Shown here in pieces: positions 1 to 9,870 of a DNA stretch of 64,000 nucleotides. Position 1 is the stretch's first letter. Every line of letters begins with the position of its first letter. The DNA lies in the NCBI GenBank assembly GCA_951640165.1, contig OX621234.1:2299001-2363000 (forward strand), read 5' to 3'. Below the pieces are notes generated by a model that was not told the origin of the DNA, searched no databases, and worked only from the letters and a program-made list of their open reading frames with translations. The position numbers and the translations under genes are program-made. This stretch comes from Pseudoips prasinana. Taxonomy: Eukaryota > Arthropoda > Insecta > Lepidoptera > Nolidae.

Positions 1-660
1 ACTACTTTAAATAGAATCAGTATGATTCGAGACTTAGGCGTACTTTTGGACGAAAAGCTCCATCTTGATAATCATATCAATATGATTGTCAACAATGCTT
101 GGCGTATGTACGGTTTAGTTATGCGCTCGGCTACTGAGTTTAAGAAACCAAGGACTTATCTGAATTTATACAGTGGTTTAATTAGATCTCAACTAGAATA
201 TGCAGTCGTGGTGTGGAATCCTTTTTACGCTAAATACTCCGATTATATTGAGAAAGTACAGAAAAAATTCGTAAAAGCTATGAACTATAAGTGCTGTCGT
301 ACGTCTGCCTCGTATACCAGTCTACTCAATAAATATCATCTGTTAACTTTCAAATCCAGGCGAACTTTTCTTGAGGTAATGCTTTTGTATGGTCTTAGCA
401 ATAACGCGTATGACTGCATGGATATTTGTAACAAAATATGCTACATAGTTCCTAGAAGACCACAGAGGCGCGCTGTACGCAAACAACCACTGTTCGCTGT
501 CACATCTTGCCGAACTAATTCTGGCTTAAGAGCGCCGCTTCGACGTGTCACTCGCACTTACAATGAGCAGTTTCATGACATAGATTTTTCGTTATCGGCA
601 GGAAAATTCAAGAACACAATCTTAAAAACTATTCAAAATTTTACTTCAACTATCAAATAG
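1..660 (+). pseudogene. 5'-truncated LINE reverse transcriptase, C-terminal part
   Basis: The frame from 22 encodes 212 residues ending at a stop at 658-660. It begins 'IRDLGVLLDEKL', the segment that follows the YADD catalytic box in Jockey/CR1-type non-LTR retrotransposon reverse transcriptases, and continues with 'LIRSQLEYAVVVWNP' and 'IEKVQKKF', which are standard for the connection region behind the polymerase thumb. The fingers, the catalytic palm and the endonuclease are absent because the window starts inside the element or the copy is 5'-truncated. The frame is open to its stop, so the copy is not very old. It is followed by a 3' UTR and an A-rich tail. The superfamily is well supported by motif order; Jockey versus CR1 cannot be settled here. 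Confidence 0.82.
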
Positions 661-1040
661 CTTTTTGTTTTTTCACAAAACACATAATTATATATTTAGG
701 TACTTATTTATTATTTTAATCTAGATAATAAATTTCGTTTTTTTATTTTATGCCTTAATTGTAGGTAATAAATATATTTAAGTTATTGTTTTCGGTTTAT
801 AATGTTCTCACTTAATATTTTTGTAATCAAAATTGTAAATTTGTAATTGTCTAGTTAAGTTTTCTACTAACTAACTACATTTAGTGTATAGTGTGAATCA
901 CCTTAATTATATGTATTCTGTGAATAACGTTGTGGATTACACAATGGTTTATTAGTAATAATATTTTTGTAAAATTTATTGTGTAATTGTTTGTTGTTCC
1001 AAATAAAAATAAAAAATAAAAATAAAATAAAAATATATAA
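661..1040 (+). mobile_element. 3' UTR and A-rich tail of the LINE at 1-660
   Basis: AT-rich non-coding sequence continues the LINE. It ends in an A-rich tract of AAATA/AAAAT units at about 1002-1036, the usual 3' terminus of this type of retrotransposon. Confidence 0.65.
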
Positions 1041-1430
1041 AAAAATATCACTTTTGAACTTGTTAAATCTTAGCAATATAGATAAATAACTAAATATCCT
1101 TCTATAAAGGACTATGGTAAGGCGATGTGCGGTCTAATATTACGTGGTGTCTTTTTACCTGCCCTTATAGAGAACTCTACTACAATAGCGAGAAATTCCA
1201 CAATTGTGCAATCCGCGGCACAATGGACTCAATTCTACGTAGTCACCTATTCGAAGTTTTAATAAAACGGACGCCCAGAAGGGTAGTGTCAGAGCTTTTG
1301 CGAATTTTGTATTATTAATTTTCTATTCATGAAACTGTATAGGTATTCTGTGTTCGGTGGAAACTTTCTCTATTAATTCGACGCTTTCATTTATTTGATT
1401 CCGGTGTAATAACGATGGTGATATTACCTA
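1041..1430. other. no recognisable gene or repeat
   Basis: There is a 63-codon open frame at 1127-1318 (+) with no motif I recognise. I treat it as chance. Confidence 0.4.
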
Positions 1431-1620
1431 TACCACAATGTTCTACGAGGTCTTCCCCTTCTGGTTGTACCATTTACATAGGCCAGGTATACTTCTTTTG
1501 TCAATCTTCTTTCATTCATCCTTTCTAAATGGCCAAAACATCTCAGCATACCTTTTTCAATCTTTGTGACTACATCCTCTTTCACACCACAACGCTCTCT
1601 TACATCAGTAATAGAAATGC
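1431..1620 (-). mobile_element. RTE-like LINE fragment (same family as 62655-63421)
   Basis: The reverse complement matches the coding stretch '[18 protein letters not shown]' and the following residues of the LINE at 62655-63421. Only about 190 bp is retained and the frame is broken. Confidence 0.75.
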
Positions 1621-1719
1621 CTTACAAATTTATTCTGTATGCGTTTCAACACGCCACTGTACTTCGCTTCATATGGACTCCATATAAGTGTGTTGCAAAT
1701 AGCTGCTCACTAGCGCATC

Positions 1720-1843
1720 GTACGCAATACATATGAAGCTTTAAGTTTCCATTATACGCTGACTTGTCATTGTATGGAAATCCTATACAACATGGGATCA
1801 GCTTATACTGGAAATGTATAGCTTGATATGTAGCTTGGTGTAC
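1720..1843. mobile_element. MITE-G copy (GTAC...GTAC termini)
   Basis: This is a short element with terminal inverted repeats of the type GTACACACGGCTACATATC and an interior 'GTATAAGCTGA'. It is the same family as 22482-22610, 23405-23830 and 59846-60279. The left end is more diverged here than in the other copies. Confidence 0.65.
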
Positions 1844-2027
1844 AACACTTTAAGCGTGGTTATATTTGTAACTCACTGAGTCTACCTCAGCACAAAACTT
1901 GTCTGGTATGCCTTCTGGCATATCATACTAATATGCTCTCGGAAAGTTAGGTGTCAAGAGATGTCCACGGCAGCTTAGGTTTAGTACGGGTGGCATAAAT
2001 ATACATTGCCCCTGCCGTACAAACAAA

Positions 2028-2311
2028 AACCGGCCAAGTGCGAGTCGGACTCGCGCACGAAGGATTCCGTACCATTATCTATATAGATGAGCCATAACAT
2101 CACGTGTGTTGTATGGGAGCCCCCTTACATATTTATTTTATTTTGTTTTTTAGTATTTGATGTTACAGCGGCAACAGAAATACATCATCTGTGAAAATTT
2201 CAACTGTATAACTATCACGGTTCACGAGATACAGCCTAGTGACCGACGGACAGACAGACAGACAGCGAAGTCTTAGTAATAGGGTCCCGTTTTACCCTTT
2301 GGATACGGAAC
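2028..2311 (-). mobile_element. dispersed 'CCGG-palindrome' repeat, partial copy
   Basis: It begins 'AAAAACCGGCCAAGTGCGAG' and holds a near-palindrome GTGCGAGTCGGACTCGCGC, a run of GACA units near 2248-2264 and 'GATACGGAAC' at the far end. The same landmarks in opposite orientation define the copies at 3283-3565 plus 8207-8487, and at 42914-43440. No coding capacity. Confidence 0.7.
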
Positions 2312-2532
2312 TTACCTATCTTTATATTATTAATTAGCTGGCATCTTAGTAATAGGATCCCATTTTACCCTTTTTATTTATTGTTAAACTTCTGAATTGT
2401 TGTTCTTTTTATAAGATTAAAAAGTTATGCCATACTAGACGGATAGAATTTTCTGTGACAAGAGAGAGAATAATTGTAATCCGCTCTCATGGTATTTATT
2501 GGTGTAGGATTGTAAAAAAATAAATTAAAAAA

Positions 2533-2778
2533 ATGTGAGCCGTCACGGGACGCAGGGCAGATGTGAAACATCGACATTATTTTGTAAAAGTAATATGCAG
2601 AAAAGAACATATTGTGATAGGAACTAAATATGTCATAATGATAAAATAAAAAGTCGATTGTACATGGCGACGCGTCGACACACCGTACACACTACTATCG
2701 TAAAGCGTGGCGACGCGTCGCTGCGGCATGCGTCGCCACACCAGAAATCTGTTTTACGTGCGGCTATAGATGTTTCAC
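2533..2778 (+). mobile_element. MITE-S copy
   Basis: It starts 'TGTGAGCCGTCACGGGACGC' and ends 'AGATGTTTCACATCA'. A subterminal GATGTGAAACATC motif occurs inverted near both ends. Other copies are at 54714-55128 and 61688-61880 (-). The interior has several GCGACGCGTCG palindromic steps. Confidence 0.7.
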
Positions 2779-2782
2779 ATCA

Positions 2783-2950
2783 AAAAGATTTTTATTCACG
2801 TAGACTTTAAAAAAGCGCAATATTTGTAGTAATACAGTTATTATTTCTAGTTACTTATTACAGATATTTAGGTACACGGAATGTTAAAACATTTATACAA
2901 TTTATTTTATAATAGTAGTGATATTTAGCTAGCTTCTATTAAGTTATTGC
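2783..2950 (-). mobile_element. LINE 3' UTR fragment (family L3)
   Basis: Read on the minus strand it runs from 'CAATAACTTAATA' to 'GTCTACGTGAATAAAAATC', with a polyadenylation-like AATAAA. The same sequence recurs at 38377-38585 (-), 54070-54245 (+), 55245-55640 (-) and 60550-60895 (+). Confidence 0.65.
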
Positions 2951-3152
2951 CGAAAGACGTCCACTGCTGGACAAAGGCCTCCCCCAACGATCTCCACAAT
3001 TGCCGGTCTTGCGCTATTCGCATCCAGCTGTTTCCAGCGACCCGCACAAGGTCATCGTTCATCTTGTAGGGAGCCTGCCCACGCTGCGTCTTCCGGTTCG
3101 TGGTCGCCACTCTAGAACCTTTCTGCCCCAACGGCCATCGGTTCTACGAGCT
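2951..3152 (-). mobile_element. RTE retrotransposon 3' fragment
   Basis: The reverse complement encodes the RTE C-terminal signature 'WRSLGEAFVQQWTSFG', as in the fuller copy at 3566-8206. It starts in the 'GRWGRK' region and is 5'-truncated. The reading frame contains substitutions. Confidence 0.85.
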
Positions 3153-3282
3153 AGTTGCCCCGCGAAAAAATATACTTAAGACTTAATTCGTACACAAACA
3201 CACGGCCTCTTGATGATAAGCTGTAAACGATTATGGGTGCGAAACCCTAAAAAGGTCTGGAGTGAGAAACACTCCTAGATCA
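3153..3282. other. short spacer, nothing recognised
   Basis: AT-rich spacer between the RTE fragment and the split repeat. Confidence 0.4.
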
Positions 3283-3565
3283 CGATTTTTAGGGTTCCGT
3301 AGCCAAATGGCAAAAAACGGAACCCTTATAGATTCGTCATGTCTGTCTGTCTGTCTGTCCGTCCGTATGTCACAGCCACTTTTTTCCGAAACCATAAGAG
3401 CTGTGCGGCTGAAACTTGGTAAGTAGGTGTATTCTGTGAACCGCATTAAGATTTTTGATTGACACAAAAATAGAAAAAGAACAATAATTTTGGGGGGTCG
3501 CCATACATAGAACTGAAACTCAAATTTTTCTCGTAGGTACTCTTACATGTGGGGTGTCTATGGAT
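3283..3565 (+). mobile_element. left half of a CCGG-palindrome repeat split by an RTE
   Basis: It begins 'TTAGGGTTCCGTAGCCAAAT' and has (GTCT)n followed by 'GTATGTCACAGCC'. It runs into TGTCTATGGAT (3555-3565), which recurs at 8207-8217. Comparison with the uninterrupted copy at 42914-43440 shows that the two halves were once continuous. Confidence 0.85.
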
Positions 3566-3573
3566 CATCCATA

Positions 3574-4962
3574 TCAGCCGAAAGACGTCCACTGCTGGAC
3601 AAAGGCCTCCCCCAAGGATCTCCACAATAGCCGGTCCTGCGCTGCCCGCATCCAGCGGCTTCCCGCGACCCGCACAAGATCGTCGGTCCACCGTGTAGGA
3701 GGCCTGCCCACGCTGCGTCTTCCGGTTCGTGGTCGCCACTCGAGAATCTTTCTGCCCCATCGGCCGTCAGTTCTACGAGCTATGTGCCCTGCCCACTGCC
3801 ACTTCAGTTTGGCAATTCTTTGGGCTATGTCGGCTACTTTAGTTCGCCTGCGGATCTCAGCATTTCTTATTCGATCTCGCAGGGAAACTCCAAGCATAGC
3901 CCTTTCCATTGCTCTTTGGGTGACCTTGAGCCGCCTGATAAGGCCCATAGTGAGCGACCACGTCTCTGTTCCGTAAGTCATCACTGGCAACACACACTGG
4001 TCGAAGACTTTCGACTTGAGACACTGCGGTATTTGGGATGAAAAGATATTACGTAGCTTCCCGAACGCTGCCCAGCCGAGTTGGATTCTACGATTGACCT
4101 CCTTTTCGAAGTTGGACCTACCTAGTTGGATGGTCTGTCCTAGGTAAATATAGTTCTCAACAACTTCGAGTGCAGAGTCTCCAACCTTAACTAGAGTGGG
4201 TGCAACATGGATGTTCGACATGATTTTCGTCTTATCCATGTTCATTTTCAGACCCACTTGTTGAGAGACTCTACTGAGGCCATCGAGCATTGTACCGAGG
4301 TCGTCAAGGGTCTCAGCCATGACTACTATGTCGTCGGCAAATCTAAGGTGGGTGATGTACTCGCCATTGACATTGATGCCAAAGCCTTCCCAGTCCAGAA
4401 GCTTGAAAACATCTTCCAATGCAGCGGTGAACAGTTTCGGAGATATGACGTCTCCCTGTCTCACGCCTCGCTGCAATTGAATAGGTTTCAAGTTCTGGTC
4501 CTGAAGTCGGATTGACATGGTGGCGTTTTCGTACAAACACTTTAACACCTGGACATACCGATAGTCAATTTGGCACCTTTGAAGAGACCTCAGCACGGCC
4601 CATGTTTCGATAGAATCAAAGGCTTTCTTATAGTCCACAAACGCTAAGCATAATGGCTGGTTATACTCCTCTGTCTTCTGTATAACTTGCCGCAGCGTAT
4701 GTATGTGGTCTATGGTACTGTAGCCTTTTCGGAATCCGGCTTGTTCGGGAGGCTGGAATTCATCAAACCTTCGTGCGAGACGATTCGTAATGACTCTCGA
4801 AAACAACTTGTAAACATGGCTCAGCAGTGAGATGGGTCTGTAATTCTTCAATAGGGTTTTATCGCCCTTTTTGAAGAAAAGCACCACCACACTCCTGTGC
4901 CATGCTTTTGGCGTTTGGCCTTCGAGTATGACGGAGTTGAATAACTTCTGAACTACTTACCT
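3574..4962 (-). pseudogene. RTE reverse transcriptase domain and C-terminus
   Basis: The frame of 438 codons is open from 4890 down to the stop at 3574, and coding similarity extends upstream to about 4962 ('QKLFNSVILEGQ'). The polymerase would copy element RNA at a nicked target (target-primed reverse transcription). Visible motifs, numbered from the first Met, are 'NYRPISLL' (16-23), 'AGFRKGYSTIDHI' (51-63), 'AFVDYKKAFDSI' with the first catalytic Asp (83-94), 'QRGVRQGDVISP' (140-151) and the catalytic box 'FADD' (184-187). The C-terminal half carries 'SLRDRIRNAEIRRRTK', 'LKWQWAGHIARR' and 'EAFVQQWTSFG', which are typical of RTE. The polymerase part is intact by eye, but it is cut off from its endonuclease by the insertion, so the element is defective. 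Confidence 0.93.
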
Positions 4963-4996
4963 TTATTTTTATGTCATTTATTATGAGTAAATAATA

Positions 4997-5303
4997 TCTA
5001 TACATATATTAAAATCGTAGTAGGAAAGTCAAAATTGTACATTGAATATTTTTTAAAACGATACTTTGGGCATGATCTACAATCGATATCGAAACCAAAA
5101 ATATAGTATTTAGAATTTTTGTCTGTTTGTCTGTATGTATGTCCGGGCTAAAATCAAAAAGTACTGCATGGATTTACTTAAAATTTTGCATGAATATTAC
5201 TTAGAGGTCGGGTCAACATATAGGTTACATATTATCACGCTATCACCTACAGGGGAGATAATTTATAACATTTAACGCGGGTAAAACCGCGGGGCACAGC
5301 TAG
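4997..5303 (+). mobile_element. non-autonomous Helitron, family H1
   Basis: The 5' end is TCTATACATATATTAAAATC. The 3' end is a GC hairpin (GCGGGTAAAACCGC) followed by GGGGCACAGCTAG. The element lies between A and T, as expected for Helitrons. It is 307 bp and has no coding capacity. Confidence 0.88.
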
Positions 5304-6358
5304 TTTTATATAATTTCTAAATTTTACAAGATATAACAAATAAAATATCTATAATTTAACTTATTAAAAAAGACTGATGTTTATAATAATTATAGTAAAG
5401 ACGTGTTGTGGTCTAATAATTAAAGAAGACTTGTTTAGTAGGTACATATCTAAATTAAAAACCTATATTTACACTCATAAAAAGAAGCTGATTAGTGAAT
5501 TTGAGAAATTATTGTGTGATTTAAAGTAACATGATGAAAAATCAATCGTTTTAAGCTACATACTTTCGCAGTTATGTATAAGTAATTATGTGGAACAAAA
5601 CTGTTGGTTTTCGTTCTTTTTAGATATATACGTTTCTCTATTGTTGTAGTAAATTAAGAATAACGTGATCTCATTTTGGTTTCTGTTATGTTTCATGCGT
5701 TTCTGTAAAAGGATTAAAAGTACTAAGCTATTAGTACTTAGATATTTTTATAATGTTTCTTATTCATTTATTGTGTTTTGAAATTGATTTAATTTTATAA
5801 GTTTTACTTATATACCTGTAGAAACACTATTCCCGTCTAGATACCAATTTAACTAAATTATACCTAGCATTTTTCTCTAAGTGCAATAGGTAGACATTAT
5901 GTATTACTATTAATGACAAAACTTACAAATCAGCCATAATATTAATCAGAAACTTTAAGCTTCCTAATCGCACTTCGTTAACTCTTTTGAAAATATATCA
6001 AGTAAATTATTATTAGTTCAAAACACATTAAACATACAAAAATATTTATGTATGGGTATCAGCAGTTAGGATAAAGTTTTCCAACATTTTCACCCAACAA
6101 CAACCAGAAAAAATACCAAAGGTTATATAAGTGAAGAAACAATTCATTCATATCATAATAAACATTACATTAATATCATATTTTGGGGATATTGTAACCT
6201 CAAAGAATGATATATGGTAATACTAAATGTAATATCTGTATATCCATAATGATATTAAAATTCCTGTGTAATGTCCTGTCTCAGTGTTTATCTAAAATTT
6301 GTGGATATCAAAACTAACAAAGTACGGAACCCTGGCTGCCCGGCACGGTTGTTCTTAG
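5304..6358. other. AT-rich interior of the insertion, nothing recognised
   Basis: No open frame over 60 codons and no familiar repeat. Its strand and origin are unknown. Confidence 0.4.
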
Positions 6359-6363
6359 CTGTA

Positions 6364-6455
6364 TCATTTCGGTGGATTTATTTCATTCCGGTGCACAGTC
6401 TATCATTTCGGTGGTCATTTTTATCATTTCGCTAGACACTTTTCATTTCAGTGGA
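6364..6455 (+). repeat. five interspersed TATCATTTCGGTGGA-like motifs
   Basis: Copies begin near 6364, 6381, 6401, 6422 and 6444 with 0-4 changes each. An inverted copy, TCCACCGAAATGATA, lies at about 6590-6604. Spacing is about 17-22 bp. This looks like subterminal transposase-binding repeats of a DNA transposon. Confidence 0.6.
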
Positions 6456-6618
6456 CTCTTAAAAATTCATCCTTAAATATTTATGTCAGTTTTTATGATA
6501 TTTGGTGTCCACTCACGCACAATGTTATAAAATAGGCTAAAGTTTAATTTATCACTAAAAATATGTAAATAGCATTGAAATCAAAAAATTCCACCGAAAT
6601 GATAAATAAAAATGACTT

Positions 6619-7349
6619 GTTGAAATTCACCCATAACTGTCCATAGAACTTCTCGATCTCACCTAGCAACTCTGGTTTTGACGTGACGATTCTACCATCC
6701 TCAGTCTTCAGCTTCGTCAGTTGGCTTTGCCCAATAGACAAATCTCTTGCGAACACTTTAGAGCCTCTATTCCGCTCGATGGCCTCTTTTATACTAATAG
6801 TATTAAATTGGCGTGTGTCGCGAGTCAGAGACTTTGAGATTTGTCTGTTGAGCTGCCTGTATCTGGCAGCATCACATGAGGATGTTAGAATCATTTTCCG
6901 CCTTTCTTCCATAAGCTGTAGGGTATGGTCGGAGATCTTTTTGGTTCCATTTGTACGGCGGGTTTTGTAGAAGTTAGACCCGGCCGTATGGACAGCTTCC
7001 ACGAACCTGTCGTGGTATGTATCCACTTCTTCACAGTCTGCTAGGCATTCGAATCGGTTCTGAAGTTCGAGTTGAAAGGGTTCGGGGTTTTGGAGGTGGA
7101 AAGGTATGGGACGGAGCGTAGACTTCATCAGTCGGGACCTCTCGAGTTTGACATTTAGGTTCAATGAGCCTCTGACCAGTCTGTGATCGCTCCCGGTCTT
7201 AACCGCATTGATCACAGAGACATCATTGAATACTTGTCTCCTCGTCGACAGGATGAAGTCTATCTCGTTTCTAGTTTTCCCATCGGGGCTCACCCAGGTC
7301 CATTTACGATGTGCCGGCTTCCTGAAGAAGGAATTCATCATAAAGAGAC
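6619..7349 (-). pseudogene. RTE endonuclease C-terminal part and linker (frameshifted)
   Basis: The minus frame starting 'MMNSFFRKPAHRKWTW' continues 'SPDGKTRNEIDFILSTRR' and the catalytic 'SDHRLVRG' of the exonuclease-endonuclease-phosphatase fold. A basic linker follows, up to 'EIEKFYGQLW', where homology ends at the insertion. The open frame (to 6544) runs a further 15 or more codons into insert sequence, and that tail is not RTE protein. It is out of frame with the preceding segment: a 1-base change near 7338-7350 ends the upstream frame after 'LADFMEKVSL', where an in-frame reading of the other strand segment gives 'GLFMMNSFF'. Confidence 0.88.
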
Positions 7350-8206
7350 CTTCTCCATGAAGTCAGCCAACATCTGGCTTCGGGGGTTCCGATCCCCGGT
7401 TCCAAATTGCCCCACTTTCAGCTCATCACCGATTCGTTTGCCCAGCTTCGCGTTGAAGTCCCCAATGACCACAGTGAAATAAGAGTTCGAGGTATGTATG
7501 GCTCTGGAAATGTCCTCATACATGACCTCGACTGCATCATCGGAGTATGTCGAAGTAGGTGCGTATACCTGTATAACCTTCAGCGAATACCGCCTGGTGA
7601 TTCTGAGTATGAGGTACGCAACCCTCGTCGACACACTCTCGATTTTCACTACGATGTTCACGAGGGACTTGTGGACTATGAACCCGACACCACCTTGGGA
7701 TAGTTGGTCACCCTCCCGGTAATAGAGCAGGTTTCCGGATTTCAGTATTATCGAGTCCTCCCCCTCTCTTTGGACTTCAGATAATCCTACAATATCCCAA
7801 TGTAACCTGCTCAGTTCTTCCTCCAGTTCGGTTATCTTCTCGTCGGAGCGCAGTGTTCGTGTGTTAAACGTTGCCAGGGCCAGAGGTCGTCGTTTTTGGT
7901 AACGTGGAATCTGCCGGGGATTCTTAGCACCCCCTGCCCTGCCGTAACCACGGCTGTTACCACGGCTGGGAATAGCAGGGCTGCCGGGGACTGGGGGCCG
8001 CGGTTTAGTTGTGTCCATCATTTGAGGGAATTTGCCATAATCGCCACGCTTGGCAGACGGGTTGGCGATCGCAGTAAGGTGAACATGGTACTCAGGAGAA
8101 CGCTGCTGCCCGTTCTCTGGTGTATATATTTCCCTCGGGACGACTTTTACGTCCCCCCACGGGATGAGAGGGGGTGGTGATATTCTTAGGCCGTCACCAC
8201 ACAGCA
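7338..8206 (-). pseudogene. RTE 5' region and endonuclease N-terminal part
   Basis: The open frame extends to 8234, but its first codons lie in flanking DNA beyond the target duplication. Within the element it starts at 'MLCGDGLRISPPPLIP'. A low-complexity Pro/Arg/Gly-rich leader precedes the endonuclease motifs: 'ALATFNTRTL', 'GLSEVQREGED' (metal-binding Glu), 'VIQVYAPTS' and 'VIGDFNAKLGKR'. The catalytic His of the SDH motif falls in the next, frameshifted segment. This enzyme nicks the target DNA. The leader region (5'-most ~200 bp) is also the part retained in the short internally deleted RTE derivatives at 14676-14935, 38245-38375 and 41140-41366. Confidence 0.9.
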
Positions 8207-8487
8207 TGTCTATGGATAGGTCTTCAAAAATCATATTTAGGTTCCTAATATCATTTTTGTCTAAACTGAATAGTTTTCGCGAGAGACACTTCCAAAGAGG
8301 TAAAATGAGTGTCCCCCCCCCCCCCCCCCCCTTATACCATAGAAACTAACAACGAAAATTGGTTTGAACGAGATCTTTTTTTTAAAACGTTATAAACCGA
8401 AATTTGCTTTCATTTAATCAACTGAAATACTTGCTGCTACGGAACCCTTCATGTGCGAGTCCGACTCGCACTTGGCCGGTTTTTTAT
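8207..8487 (+). mobile_element. right half of the CCGG-palindrome repeat
   Basis: It starts with the duplicated TGTCTATGGAT and ends 'GTGCGAGTCCGACTCGCAC' then TTGGCCGGTTTTTT, matching the end of the copy at 42914-43440. It includes a pure C tract at about 8312-8331. Confidence 0.85.
8312..8331 (+). repeat. poly-C tract
   Basis: An uninterrupted run of C within the palindrome repeat. The homologous position in the copy at 43213-43221 is a shorter C run, so the tract is variable. Confidence 0.9.
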
Positions 8488-8654
8488 ATATGTATAATTC
8501 TCATTGTATAATGATATTCATAGTAATTAATAATGTTAAATTTATTTGAAATTAATTTAAAGCTATTATATTCACCTTTATACATATAATTTAAGATTGT
8601 TATAAGAAATGTATTTGCAACACCCTAACAGGGTTCATGTTTGACACAAATTAT
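8488..8654. other. AT-rich spacer
   Basis: Nothing recognised. Confidence 0.4.
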
Positions 8655-8795
8655 GTACAGACGCCAGCACATCCAACTAAGCCAATCTGTCAAATTTCGT
8701 TCATAGATTTTCAACTTTATTACATAAGAATATGGTTCACTTTCAATTGGGGAAATTTGACAGATTGGGGTAGCTTGATGTACTGGCGTCTGTGC
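8655..8795 (+). mobile_element. MITE-T copy (GTACAGACGCCAGCACATC termini)
   Basis: A ~141 bp element with ~45 bp inverted ends (GTACAGACGCCAGCACATC ... GATGTACTGGCGTCTGTGC) that run on into 'CAATCTGTCAAATTTC'. Further copies are at 9064, 10433, 31716, 38690, 56233 and 57953. Non-coding. Confidence 0.85.
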
Positions 8796-8859
8796 ATTAA
8801 CACCTATTGTAACACATGAATGCAATAAAGAACTTGAACTTGAACGCACCTGTTACGTC

Positions 8860-9060
8860 ACTTTGACATTGACGTTTACAGATCGTTTCCTCTGTTTTAC
8901 TGTATGTATTTGTAGATGTCTCCAGCCCGTAAATTTCGTTAGAAACATATTGACATTAATTAGACTTTGTAGTATCTCATTACGACGTCAGAGCACGGAA
9001 TCCCTGGGAATTGAAAGAGGTACTGAGAATTCGCAGTTGTCTGTTTTAGAATGAATTTGC
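8860..9060. other. unassigned sequence between two MITE-T copies
   Basis: A 63-codon open frame at 8863-9054 (+) shows no recognisable motif. Confidence 0.35.
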
Positions 9061-9063
9061 TTT

Positions 9064-9204
9064 GTACAGCCGCCAGCACATCAAGCTACCCCAATCTGTC
9101 AAATTTCCCCAATAGAAAGTGAGCCTTATGCTTTTGTGATAAAGTTGAAAATCTATAAAATAAATTGGACAGATTGGGGTAGTTTGATGTGCTGGCGTCT
9201 GTAC
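9064..9204 (-). mobile_element. MITE-T copy, inverted interior
   Basis: It has the same ends as 8655-8795, but the asymmetric centre (AGTGAGCCTTATG...) is in the opposite orientation. Confidence 0.85.
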
Positions 9205-9442
9205 ATGGCTAATTATTTCGCAGCCAGGAATATCATTATTCATTAAGGAACTAAGTCATGTTACAGAGTAAATACGTTGGCAATATTAATGAGCTTTAAG
9301 GTGGGTATTTAAGTATAATGACTCAAATCAATAGTATTAATGAATCTATTAAGATGCGAACTGATTTTGAAAATGTATAAATTTATACTAGAGATCGTAC
9401 TTGTTCGAAATACGACCATGAAGGTTCTATTGTCAAAGACTA
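9205..9442. other. spacer, nothing recognised
   Basis: AT-rich with no open frame or repeat that I recognise. Confidence 0.35.
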
Positions 9443-9865
9443 TCTATACATATAATAAAATCGTAGGAAAGTCAAAACTGTACATTGAATTTTTTCTTTA
9501 AAGGATACTTGGGGCGTGTTCTACAATCGATATCCAAACGAAAAATATAGCTTTTTAGAATTTTTGTCTTTGTGTCTGTATGTATATCCGGGCTAATCTC
9601 CAAAAGTACTGCATAGATTTACTTTAAATTTTGCATGAATATTACTAAGAGGTCGGGTCAACATATAGGCTACTTATTATCACGCTGCCACCTACGGGGG
9701 AGAAGCTGTGATAATTTATAAAGTTTACAGACAAACAGACAAAAATTCTAAAAACTATATTTTTTGTTTCGATGTCGATTGCAGATCACGCCACATGTAT
9801 TCTTATTAAAAAATATTCAATGTACAATTTCGACTTTCCTACGATTTTATTATAATATGTATAGA
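9443..9865. mobile_element. palindromic H1 Helitron with two 5' ends
   Basis: The left part (9443 to about 9727) is a forward H1 Helitron starting TCTATACATATAATAAAATC and extending to near, but not including, the 3' hairpin. The right part is the reverse complement of the 5' half, ending ...ATTATAATATGTATAGA at 9865. The composite has a 5' TC terminus at each end and no CTAG terminus. Confidence 0.82.
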
Positions 9866-9870
9866 TTTAG

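Larger units (their letters stand above)
4962..6612. mobile_element. ~1.65 kb insertion inside the RTE
   Basis: RTE similarity stops at about 4962 and resumes at about 6612. The insert has no long open frame and is strongly AT-rich. Its right part carries repeated TATCATTTCGGTGGA motifs with an inverted one at 6589-6604, which suggests a DNA element with subterminal repeats. A Helitron sits in its left part. I found no clean target duplication. Confidence 0.6.
3566..8206 (-). mobile_element. near-complete RTE-clade non-LTR retrotransposon, interrupted
   Basis: This is a minus-strand RTE element. Its 5' end (plus coordinate 8206) starts CATGCTGTGTGGTGACGGC, and its 3' end at 3566 has the short (ATC/GAT)n-like tail seen in other copies here. 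It is flanked by the 11-bp duplication TGTCTATGGAT (3555-3565 and 8207-8217). The order is 5' leader, apurinic-like endonuclease, reverse transcriptase, C-terminal domain. It carries one frameshift in the endonuclease near 7338-7350. A ~1.65 kb insert at about 4962-6612 appears to replace the linker between the endonuclease and the polymerase (missing length estimated from my recollection of related elements), so it cannot encode one continuous protein. Confidence 0.92.
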
